Positions 8,405 through 15,775 of a stretch of DNA of 64,000 nucleotides are shown here, in pieces; within the stretch, counting starts at the first letter, position 1, and each line of letters begins with the position of its first letter. This DNA is from an uncultured bacterium. GTDB taxonomy: Bacteria > Planctomycetota > Phycisphaerae > Phycisphaerales > SM1A02. The notes under the pieces were generated by a model, which ran no database searches, was not told where the DNA came from, and saw only the letters and a list, made by a program, of their open reading frames with translations. The stretch is taken from positions 33,021 to 97,020 of the forward strand of contig CAITDI010000011.1 of assembly GCA_903891095.1 (NCBI GenBank). Reading direction: 5' to 3'. The position numbers and the translations under genes were made by a program.

Positions 8405-8410
8405 AGGATA
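8405..8410 (-). promoter_or_regulatory. -10-like box TATCCT for the feo operon
   Basis: On the minus strand TATCCT ends 11 nt before the feoA ATG (8393) and is followed by GAAGGA, a possible ribosome site. A Fur or similar operator could not be recognised by eye. Confidence 0.35.
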
Positions 8411-8562
8411 TTGCGACCGAGTCGCAACAGCAACGGCTGGAGCGGATTGCTTGCGGGTTCCTTTGCGAATTCGCCCTCGCGGAGTGCGGGGACAGCGCAC
8501 GCCGGAGCCGCGATGTCGGTCCTGGTCCGAAACGCCGCTGAAGACCGCCCTCAAACCTGCCG

Positions 8563-9330
8563 ATGGGTCGGCGTATGAGGCTCTGGTTCAGGAGCATTGC
8601 GGCGCTGATCGGCGCCGACCGCGGCGAGGAAGACTCGGTCCGCTCGATCCTCGCGCTCGCAGCAGCGCGATCGTCGTCGATTGGCGTTGTCATGGGGAGC
8701 GGCACGCTCGATGGCGCGGAGCTCCCGAGCCCGCTCTCGGGCCATGTCGTCGAACTCGAGCCGAGCGCGCTCGTCATCAGCCGTCCCTTTGAAGGCGCAG
8801 CCCGTCGCGAGCTCGTGATGGGCGAGAAGCTCCGCCTCTCGATCGCCGCCGAGAAGGGCTTTCACCACGGCGAGGTCGAGGTGCTCGGCCGCTGGGTCGC
8901 TGGCGCAGGCGCCGAACGGCGATACGGCTACCGCGTGAGCCTGCCCCGCGTTCTCCTGCACGAGGAGCGTCGCGGCCTCCATCGCATTCCTGTCGCGTTC
9001 GACCTCTCGCCCAAGGCGGTCCTGCTGCGGCCGATCACGCTCGCTGAAGTCGGCGAAGGCATCGTGGTCGACATCTCCGAGGGTGGCCTCTGCGTGCGCG
9101 CCGAACTCAAGACGCTCGTGCGCCCCGACGAGCAGATCATCGTCAAGGCGGAGTTCCCCGCGATCCTCCCGCCGATCCACACGCGCATGACCGTCGCCCA
9201 CGTGATGGACGCGCGCAAGCCTGGTCACTCCGAGCTTGGCCTGCGGTTCGACGAGACCCAGCAGGACCTCGGCCGCGCGATCCGCGCGCTGGAACTGCGG
9301 CGGGTCAACCGGCCCGGCGCCGCGGCTTGA
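8563..9330 (+). CDS. PilZ-domain protein, YcgR-like architecture
   Basis: This 255-residue protein has an N-terminal beta-rich region (about residues 45-125) resembling the YcgR N-terminal domain and a C-terminal PilZ domain. The c-di-GMP-binding residues are visible: R137-x3-R141 in RRGLHRIPV and D170-x-S-x2-G in DISEGGL, followed by the usual LGLRFDE strand. It probably senses c-di-GMP and adjusts motility or surface behaviour. The ATG at 8563 or the in-frame ATG at 8575 could be used; no clear ribosome site decides. It stands alone between iron genes, and its stop lies inside a small tandem repeat. Confidence 0.85.
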   Translation: MGRRMRLWFRSIAALIGADRGEEDSVRSILALAAARSSSIGVVMGSGTLDGAELPSPLSGHVVELEPSALVISRPFEGAARRELVMGEKLRLSIAAEKGFHHGEVEVLGRWVAGAGAERRYGYRVSLPRVLLHEERRGLHRIPVAFDLSPKAVLLRPITLAEVGEGIVVDISEGGLCVRAELKTLVRPDEQIIVKAEFPAILPPIHTRMTVAHVMDARKPGHSELGLRFDETQQDLGRAIRALELRRVNRPGAAA

Positions 9331-9373
9331 AGACCAAGCGCTGCGGCTTGAACACCACGCGCTGCGGCTTGAC
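9322..9373. repeat. 21-bp tandem repeat over the PilZ stop codon
   Basis: GCGGCTTGAAgACCAaGCGCT is repeated at 9322-9342 and 9343-9363, with a partial third copy at 9364-9373. The TGA in the first unit is the stop codon of the PilZ gene, so each unit carries an in-frame copy of the stop context. Confidence 0.75.
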
Positions 9374-9384
9374 ATGACTGCAAG

Positions 9385-9660
9385 TCACTCGGTCGCCGCG
9401 CCGTCGCGGTCGCCCGTCTTGCGGTAGCGCGAGCGGCGGCTGGCGTATTCCTCGGGCGAAACCGGCAGGTCCATCGGCTTCCCGTCGAGGTGCAGCTGGT
9501 GGAGCTTCTTGAGGAACGGCACGCACCACTGGCAGCCCGTGCCCGCCCCGAGGCACTCGGAGATCTGGCTCGCGACGGTCGGCTTCTCGCGCGCGACAAA
9601 GTTCGCGATCTTGCGAAGCGACACGTGAAAGCACAGGCAGACATGGTCGTCCGGGTCCAT
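9385..9660 (-). CDS. BFD-like [2Fe-2S]-binding protein
   Basis: The 91 residues carry the bacterioferritin-associated ferredoxin pattern C8-x-C10 ... C43-x2-C46 (VCLCFH and GCQWC), the ligand set of BFD-type [2Fe-2S] domains. Family members reduce stored iron in bacterioferritin or serve in NifU/NirB-type modules. The tail after residue 60 is basic and low in structure and replaces any second domain. The ATG at 9660 starts a clean frame. It lies near the feo genes but as its own unit; no bacterioferritin gene is in the window. An extra cysteine at 36 is present. Confidence 0.8.
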   Translation of the reverse strand: MDPDDHVCLCFHVSLRKIANFVAREKPTVASQISECLGAGTGCQWCVPFLKKLHQLHLDGKPMDLPVSPEEYASRRSRYRKTGDRDGAATE

Positions 9661-9748
9661 CGCCGCAGGGTACGCGGCGGGCGCTTCGGATCGCGCCGCA
9701 TTCGTCACGGAAATCCGTCGGAAATCAGGGAGCGCGCGGGGTGAGAGG

Positions 9749-9754
9749 TATGAT
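9749..9754 (+). promoter_or_regulatory. -10-like box TATGAT
   Basis: TATGAT lies 12 nt before the ATG at 9767, in a gap otherwise without features between divergent genes. Confidence 0.35.
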
Positions 9755-9766
9755 GGCTGGACTCGC

Positions 9767-11815
9767 ATGGATCGCATCCGAAGCATCATCGCCCTCGCGC
9801 GCCGGCAGCTTGTGATCGCCGCGCTTGCCGACGCCATCGCATGGGGACTCGTCTCCGCGTCGATCGTCGCGTTGCTCGCCGTTGCGTTCGTCAAGATCGG
9901 CGGCGATCGCCTGCCCGCGATCGCGCAGCAGCCGAGTTCGGTGTACGCGCTGGTCGCGGCGGCGCTCGTGATCGGCACCGCGGTTGCGTTCGCGCTGCGC
10001 CGTCGCGCGATGCCGTCCGAAGCGAGCCTCGCGATCCGCGTCGACGAGCGCCTCAAGCTTGAGGAACGATTGACCACCGCGCTCGCGCTCGAGCGCTCGA
10101 CCGATTCGTACGCGCGCGCCGCCGTCGCCGACGCCGTCGAGAAGGCGTCCGACCCGGCGCTGCCTGCGCGCGTGCGCGCGGCGTTCCCCGTCAAGGTGCC
10201 CGCGCGCGGTCTGTGGTCTGCGGCTGTCCTCGCGCTGGCGATCGTCGCGCAGATGTTCGTCCCCGCGCGCGCCTGGCCGCAGGACGAGAAGAAGGCCGAG
10301 CCCGTCGGCCTCGCCGCCAAGAAGCCCGCCGAAGAAGCGATCGAGCGCCTCAAGCAGGAGGCCGAGAGTTCGAAGGCGCTTCCGCAGGATGTCCGCGACG
10401 CGATGAACGGCCTCGCGAAGAACGCCGAGCCCAAGGTCGGCGGCGAGGCCAGCGAAAGCGACGAGCGCCGCGAGGCGATCCGACGCATGAGCGAGCTGCA
10501 GAAAAAGCTCGACGAGGTGCGCAAGTCCGACCAGGCGCGCGCGGCCGAGGCGCTCAAGCGCGATCTCGCCGACCTGCAGCAGTCCGACGGCGAACTCTCC
10601 AAGCTCACCGAGGCGCTCTCCAAGGGCGAGTTCAGCGCCGCCAAGCAGGAACTCGGCGACCTCAACAAGAAGATGGAGTCGGGCGAGATGAGCGAGGCCG
10701 AGAAGGCCGCGACCAAGGAAGCGCTCGAGAAGATGGCGAAGTCGCTCGAGAACCTCGCCAAGAACCAGCAGTCGATGAAGGACGCGCTCGAGCAGGCCGG
10801 CCTCGACGCGCAGCTCGCGAACAACCCCGAAGCGCTGCAGCGCGCGATCGAACAGGCGCAGAACCTGAGCGAGCAGCAGCGCGCGGAACTCATGAAGACC
10901 GCCAAGGCCGCCAAGGTCAGCCAAGAGACGCTCAAGAAGCTCGCCTCCGCCGCCAAGAAGGCCGCGCAGAAGAAGCAAGGCGAGAAGAAGCAGCAGCAGC
11001 AGCAGAAGGGCCAGCAGCAACAGGGCCAGCAGCAGCAGGGTCAACAAGGTCAGCAGCAACAAGGTCAGCAGCAGCAGGGCCAGCAGCAGCAGGGCCAGCA
11101 GCAGGACCAGCAAGGTCAGCAGCAGCAAGGCCAGCAGGGCCAACAGGGTCAACAAAGCCAGCAGGGCCAGCAAGGACAGCAAGGCCAGCAGGGCCAGCAA
11201 GGCAAGGAAGGCGAGAAGGGCGAGCAAGGCCAAGACGGCGAGCAAGGCCAGCAAGGCATGTCCGAGCTCGGCGACACGCTCAGCGATCTCGAGGCCACCC
11301 AGCAGATGATGGAGGAGGCCGAAGCGCTTTCGAACATGACCGACCAAGAGAGCCAGTCGCTTGGTGAAGGCATGGCGAAGGGCGGACAGCCCGGCCAGAC
11401 GCCATCGCAGCAGCAGGGCCAGCAGATGACTCCTGGTCAGCAGCGCGGTCCGCAAGGCGGACCGGCGCAGGGCGGCAACACCGGCAAGTCCAAGACCCCC
11501 ACCGGCACCAAGACCCAGAAGGCCAAGTCGAAGAACGCCGGCGGCGATGTGATCGCGCGCCAGTTGATCGAGAACCCCAACCCCGAGGTCGGCGCGAGCG
11601 TGATGCCGTCCGAGTCGACGGGCGAGGCCGCTGCGGGCGGCTCTGGTTCGGCGGTCAACGAGGAGCAGGTGCCCGCGCATCTCAAGGACGCGCACAAGCA
11701 CTACTTTGGCACGCTCAAGCGCGAACTCGCGAAGAAGCCGAGCGGCGCCGCGCCCGCCGCGCCCGCGGCGGCTCCTGCGCCTCCTGCGTCTCCCGCAACG
11801 CCCAGCAAACCGTGA
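9767..11815 (+). CDS. Large membrane-anchored protein with Gln-rich, collagen-like region
   Basis: This 682-residue protein resembles the DUF4175-like proteins seen in planctomycete VWA clusters, though only by layout. Two transmembrane helices occur near residues 18-40 and 58-75 and a third near 145-160. A long charged coiled coil with many Glu/Lys/Ala heptads fills residues ~180-400. A Gln/Gly-rich segment follows at ~403-500, part of it in strict Gly-x-y triplets. The C-terminus is Pro/Ala-rich. The bulk probably lies outside the cytoplasmic membrane. The next gene begins 46 bp downstream, and a VWA/MoxR operon follows further on. Confidence 0.75.
   Translation: MDRIRSIIALARRQLVIAALADAIAWGLVSASIVALLAVAFVKIGGDRLPAIAQQPSSVYALVAAALVIGTAVAFALRRRAMPSEASLAIRVDERLKLEERLTTALALERSTDSYARAAVADAVEKASDPALPARVRAAFPVKVPARGLWSAAVLALAIVAQMFVPARAWPQDEKKAEPVGLAAKKPAEEAIERLKQEAESSKALPQDVRDAMNGLAKNAEPKVGGEASESDERREAIRRMSELQKKLDEVRKSDQARAAEALKRDLADLQQSDGELSKLTEALSKGEFSAAKQELGDLNKKMESGEMSEAEKAATKEALEKMAKSLENLAKNQQSMKDALEQAGLDAQLANNPEALQRAIEQAQNLSEQQRAELMKTAKAAKVSQETLKKLASAAKKAAQKKQGEKKQQQQQKGQQQQGQQQQGQQGQQQQGQQQQGQQQQGQQQDQQGQQQQGQQGQQGQQSQQGQQGQQGQQGQQGKEGEKGEQGQDGEQGQQGMSELGDTLSDLEATQQMMEEAEALSNMTDQESQSLGEGMAKGGQPGQTPSQQQGQQMTPGQQRGPQGGPAQGGNTGKSKTPTGTKTQKAKSKNAGGDVIARQLIENPNPEVGASVMPSESTGEAAAGGSGSAVNEEQVPAHLKDAHKHYFGTLKRELAKKPSGAAPAAPAAAPAPPASPATPSKP
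10990..11260. repeat. CAG/GGC-rich coding repeat (Gln/Gly tract)
   Basis: Reiterated CAGCAGCAGGGCCAG-type units encode GQQQQ blocks and then GQQ, GKE, GEK, GEQ, GQD triplets. Codon variants (CAA/CAG, GGC/GGT) are mixed, so the tract looks old and selected at protein level rather than a fresh slippage expansion. Confidence 0.9.
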
Positions 11816-11861
11816 ATCGATCGCGGGCGCGTCGTCGCGTCCGTCAGGAGGATGGAGCAGC

Positions 11862-12980
11862 GTGCAGTCGCGTCGAGAGGTGATCCGTTCGCTCGGTCAG
11901 TCGATCGGTGCACTCGCAGTTGCGGGTGCATGCACGCGTTGGATGACCGGCTGCGGCACGGGCTCGCGCGGCACGCGCGTGGTCGGCTACATCTCTGCGG
12001 ACGATGTGCTCGCGCGCGAGGTGCTCGCCGCGTGCGCGCGCGCGACGGGCGTCGAGGTCGACGCCGTGTACGACACCGAGGCCACCAAGACGACCGCGCT
12101 CGAGAACCGCATTCGCGCCGAGCGCGACCGGCCGCGCGCGGATTTCTTCTGGAGCTCGGAGGGTTTCGCGGCGGTGCGGCTTGCGGCCGACGGTTTGCTT
12201 GCGGAGTTGCCCGAGCCGCTCTGGAGCGCGTGGCCCGAGGCGCATCGCGACGGTGCGCGCCGCTGGCTCGCGTTCGCGGCGCGCGCGCGGGTGGTGGTGG
12301 CGCGGAAGGCGTCGGCGGCGTCGGCGTCCTCGGCGTCATCGCCCGCGCCGATCGCGCAGTGGTCCGATCTCGCTGCAAGCGATCGCAAGGTTGCTGGATC
12401 GGGCGCTGCGCAGTCGATCTCGATCGCCATCGCCGACCCGCGCTTCGGCACGACCAACGGACATCTCGCGGCGCTCGAGCAGGCGTGGGGCGCTGCGGCG
12501 CTCGACGCGTGGCTCGACGGACTGCGCGCGAACGGCGTGCGCGTGCTTCCTGGCGGCAACGCCGCGACGGTCGACGCGGTCGCGGGCGGCGAGTGCACGT
12601 ACGGCCTCACCGATTCCGACGACGCGCTCGCTGCGATCGAGCGCGGGCTCCCGCTTGAGATGTTCGTGCCGCGCACGCTCGCCGCGGGCAGCGCGGGCGG
12701 CGGCACGATGCTCACGCCGAACACCGTGTCGCTCATCGCCAACGCGCCCGGAAATCGCGCGGCCGCCGAGAAGGTCGTCGCGTGGCTCGTCTCGCCCGAG
12801 TGCGAGGAGCTCATCGCGCGCTCGCCGTCGCGCAACCTCCCGCTCGGGCCGAAGGCGCGCGTCGCGGCGGCGCCGTTTGCCGAGCCCGATCCGCTGCGAT
12901 TCGATGTCGCGCGCGCGAGCGAGCGGGCGATGCAGGTGGCCGTTGCCGCCAAGAACCGCCTCGAGGGCAAGCGCGCGTGA
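11862..12980 (+). CDS. ABC transporter substrate-binding protein, iron-type, Tat signal
   Basis: This 372-residue periplasmic binding protein resembles the FbpA/FutA ferric-iron family (type II fold): 'VVGYISADDVLAREVLAAC', 'VDAVYDTEATKTTALENRI', 'ADFFWSSEGFAAVRLAADG'. The N-terminus SRREVIRSLG has the twin-arginine pattern, followed by a hydrophobic stretch and a lipobox-like MTGC. It may therefore be a Tat-exported lipoprotein. The GTG at 11862 is chosen for AGGAGG at 11846-11851; a longer frame to 11706 would overlap the previous gene. Its stop overlaps the start of the permease gene (GTGA). No ATPase gene is adjacent. Confidence 0.82.
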   Translation: MQSRREVIRSLGQSIGALAVAGACTRWMTGCGTGSRGTRVVGYISADDVLAREVLAACARATGVEVDAVYDTEATKTTALENRIRAERDRPRADFFWSSEGFAAVRLAADGLLAELPEPLWSAWPEAHRDGARRWLAFAARARVVVARKASAASASSASSPAPIAQWSDLAASDRKVAGSGAAQSISIAIADPRFGTTNGHLAALEQAWGAAALDAWLDGLRANGVRVLPGGNAATVDAVAGGECTYGLTDSDDALAAIERGLPLEMFVPRTLAAGSAGGGTMLTPNTVSLIANAPGNRAAAEKVVAWLVSPECEELIARSPSRNLPLGPKARVAAAPFAEPDPLRFDVARASERAMQVAVAAKNRLEGKRA

Positions 12981-15736
12981 CGACTCGCCGCAGGAGTGCT
13001 TCCGCATCGCAGATCGCCGCGCTCGCCGCGGTGGCAGCCGTCGCGTTGATCGTGCTCGCCGCCATCGCGTGGCCGTTGCTCGCGCTCGTGGCGAAGTCGT
13101 CGGGCGTGGTCGCCGCGACGGCCTCGCGCGACGGCCGTGGCGTCGGCCTCACGCTCGGCGCGGGCGAACTCTCGACGCCGCTCGCGCTGTTCACGCGCAG
13201 CGTCGCGTACGCCGCGTGCGCCGCGCTCGCGGGACTCGCCGTCGCGTGGCCCGCGTCGCGCGCGGTGCGCATGCGCGCGTCGGCCAACCGCGCGCTCGCG
13301 GGGCTGATCCTGCTTCCGATCGCGCTGCCGCCGTGGCTGCTCTATGCGGCGCTGTGGATGTCCATGGGCCCGGGCACGGCGGTCGGCGACTTCTGCGAGC
13401 GGCGCGATCTCGTGAGCGCGCTGCGTGTGGTGCTGCTTGCGATCGCGCTCCTCGTGTGGTGCGCGGCTGCGTCGTTCGCCGTGCTTTCGTGCGCTGCGCC
13501 GAGGGCGATCGCGACGGACGCTCGGCTTCTCGCGCTTGACGGCGCGGGAGTGCTTGCGCGCGTCCGTTCTGCGCTTGCGCGCGACGCGCGGAGCCTGCTC
13601 GTCGCGGGAGTCGCGTGCGCGGTGTTCCTGCTCGGCGAGACGACGGTGTTCGATCTCGCGCAGGTCGCGACGTATGGATTCGAGCTCCGCACCCTCGACG
13701 CGATCGGCGGAACGCCGCGCGACATCGTGCTCGCGTCGCTGCCGGTGGTCGCGCTGGTCGCGGTCGCGATCGCGCTGGTCCCGCGCATCGCGCGATCGGC
13801 GGGCGATGACGCACTGCGCGCGCGTGGCGCGTCAGGTCGCGGACCGAGCGCAGCCGCAGCCGCCGCTGCCTCACGCCTTCCCGCCAACGCCGTCCTCGTC
13901 GCTTGCGCGCTGCCGATCGTCGGCGTGTTGCTCGCGCTTGCGCGCGTGATCGTGTCGGTTCCGCGCATGTCGGACTTTGTCGCGCTGCATGGGCGTGCGT
14001 TCATGAGCACGCTCGGCGTTGCGCTGTCGGCGGCGGCGCTCGTCGCGCTCCTCGCCGCGGGGATCCGCGCACTGCTTGCGGCGCGCGCGCTGTGGCTTTG
14101 TCGCGCCGCGCGCGTTGCCGCGCTCGCCTGCGCATTTGGCGGACTGATCCCCGGCACGATCTCCGCGCTTTCGATGGAGAGCGCGTACAACTCGGCGCTC
14201 TTCGCGTGGATCTACGACACGCCGATGGTCGTCGTGCTCGTTCTCGTCGCGCGCGCGGCGCCCGTTGCGGCGATCGTCGCGCTGGCGCTCGACGCGCGCG
14301 AACATCGCACTGCGCGCTGGCTCCGCGAGATCGACGGCGCGTCGGTCGCCGCGATCTGGCGCGGCATCCGCGGTGAACTCGCGATCGCCGCCGCCGCGTC
14401 GGGCGCGCTCGCCTTCGCATGGAGCCTTGGTGAACTCACGGCGAGCGGCCGCGTGGTCCCGCCGGGAATGGCGTGGCTCGCCACCGACATCCTGAACTCC
14501 GTCCACTACCAGCGACCCGACACGGTCATCCTCGCGGCGTCGGCGCTGGTGGTCGCGGCGCTGCCCGCGGTGCTCGCGCTGGGGCGGTTCGTGTCGCGCA
14601 TGCAGGTCGCGCGCGTCGCGGCGTTGACGCTTTCGGCGACCCTTGCGGCGACCCTTTCGGCCACGCTTCTCACGCTCGCCCCTGGATGCAGCGACGCGGC
14701 GCCCGCCGCCGCCAGCGATTCCGAGACCGACCGCGAGATGGACGCCCTCCGCCGCACGGCGCCTTCGGTCGCGACGCCGCTCGCGGTCGAGTCGCAGTTC
14801 GCAGGCGTCGGCCGCGGCAAGGGGCAGTTCGTCGGGCCGCGCGTCGTCGCGTTCGACAACGGCGACGGGTCGACGTTCGTGATCGACAAGGACGCGCGCG
14901 TCCAGCGCATCATGCGCGACGGCGAGGTCCGCAACGAGTGGCGCATGCCCAAGTGGGATCGCGGCAAGCCGGTCGGCGCGAGCATCGCGCCCGATGGTTC
15001 GCTGGTCGTCGCCGACACGCACGAGCATCGCATCCTCTGCTACGACGCGCAGGGCAAGCGGCTGTGGGAGCTCGGCAGCTACGGGCTCGAGCCTGGGCAG
15101 TTCGTGTATCCGACCGACATCGCCTTCGCGCCCGATGGGCGGATGTTCATCGCCGAGTACGGCGGCAACGACCGCATCCAGGTGTTCGGGCCCGACCGAA
15201 GGTTCCTCTACGCGTTCGGGCGGTGCGGCATCGGCGACGGCGAGTTCCTCCGCCCGCAGTCGATCGCCTTCGATGCCGAGCGCGACGAGCTCTACGTCGC
15301 CGACGCGGGCAACCACCGCATTCAGGTGTTCACGGCCGACGGCGAGCACCGTCGGAACATCGGGCGCCTCGGATCAGGGCCGGGCTCGGCGCCGGGCGAG
15401 TTCTCCTACCCGTTCGGCCTCGTCCTCGAGATCGGCGGCCGCGCCATCGACAGCCGTGCGGCTGGCGAGTGCTCCGACCCCGCGCTCGCCCGCGACGGCC
15501 GCCGCACGATCGTCGTCGCCGAGCACGCCAATCACCGCGTCCAGCGCCTCGACGCGAACACGGGCGAAGTCCTCGCGATCGCCGGCGGACTGGGCAACGA
15601 GCAGGGCAGGCTCAAGTATCCTTGGGCTCTCGAGCCGGCAGGGCTCGCGGCCGACGGCTCGCAGCGCTACGCGGTCTGCGACAACGGCAATTCGCGCATC
15701 GTGTTCTTCACGCTTCCGGATGGTTCGCGCAAGTAG
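12977..15736 (+). CDS. ABC-type iron permease fused to NHL beta-propeller
   Basis: One continuous frame of 919 residues. Residues 1 to ~540 are a duplicated binding-protein-dependent permease with about 12 membrane helices, like FbpB/ThiP; EAA-type loops are visible (e.g. LDGAGVLARVRSALARD and REIDGASVAAIWRG). A segment with lipoprotein-signal character follows (VAALTLSATLAATLSATLL ending LAPGC, near nt 14600-14690). From about residue 575 there are NHL repeats (PTDIAFAPDGRMFIAEYGGN, SIAFDAERDELYVADAGNHR, IVVAEHANHRVQRLD). The GTG start overlaps the binding-protein stop. No stop or frame change separates the halves. The cognate ATPase is not in the window. Confidence 0.8.
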   Translation: MTTRRRSASASQIAALAAVAAVALIVLAAIAWPLLALVAKSSGVVAATASRDGRGVGLTLGAGELSTPLALFTRSVAYAACAALAGLAVAWPASRAVRMRASANRALAGLILLPIALPPWLLYAALWMSMGPGTAVGDFCERRDLVSALRVVLLAIALLVWCAAASFAVLSCAAPRAIATDARLLALDGAGVLARVRSALARDARSLLVAGVACAVFLLGETTVFDLAQVATYGFELRTLDAIGGTPRDIVLASLPVVALVAVAIALVPRIARSAGDDALRARGASGRGPSAAAAAAASRLPANAVLVACALPIVGVLLALARVIVSVPRMSDFVALHGRAFMSTLGVALSAAALVALLAAGIRALLAARALWLCRAARVAALACAFGGLIPGTISALSMESAYNSALFAWIYDTPMVVVLVLVARAAPVAAIVALALDAREHRTARWLREIDGASVAAIWRGIRGELAIAAAASGALAFAWSLGELTASGRVVPPGMAWLATDILNSVHYQRPDTVILAASALVVAALPAVLALGRFVSRMQVARVAALTLSATLAATLSATLLTLAPGCSDAAPAAASDSETDREMDALRRTAPSVATPLAVESQFAGVGRGKGQFVGPRVVAFDNGDGSTFVIDKDARVQRIMRDGEVRNEWRMPKWDRGKPVGASIAPDGSLVVADTHEHRILCYDAQGKRLWELGSYGLEPGQFVYPTDIAFAPDGRMFIAEYGGNDRIQVFGPDRRFLYAFGRCGIGDGEFLRPQSIAFDAERDELYVADAGNHRIQVFTADGEHRRNIGRLGSGPGSAPGEFSYPFGLVLEIGGRAIDSRAAGECSDPALARDGRRTIVVAEHANHRVQRLDANTGEVLAIAGGLGNEQGRLKYPWALEPAGLAADGSQRYAVCDNGNSRIVFFTLPDGSRK

Positions 15737-15775
15737 TTGGCGCGGCTGGTGAGACTGGGTGGGATTCGCCACAGC

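Noticed and set aside
9725..11701. Long Leu-rich minus-strand frame
   Set aside because: Antisense of the CAG/GGC repeat, which reads as poly-Leu/Ala on the other strand; no start signal.
14560..14700. Sequencing error as the sole explanation of the permease-NHL joint
   Set aside because: Both sides stay in one frame without a frameshift signature, so a real fusion is the simpler reading, though reads should be checked.
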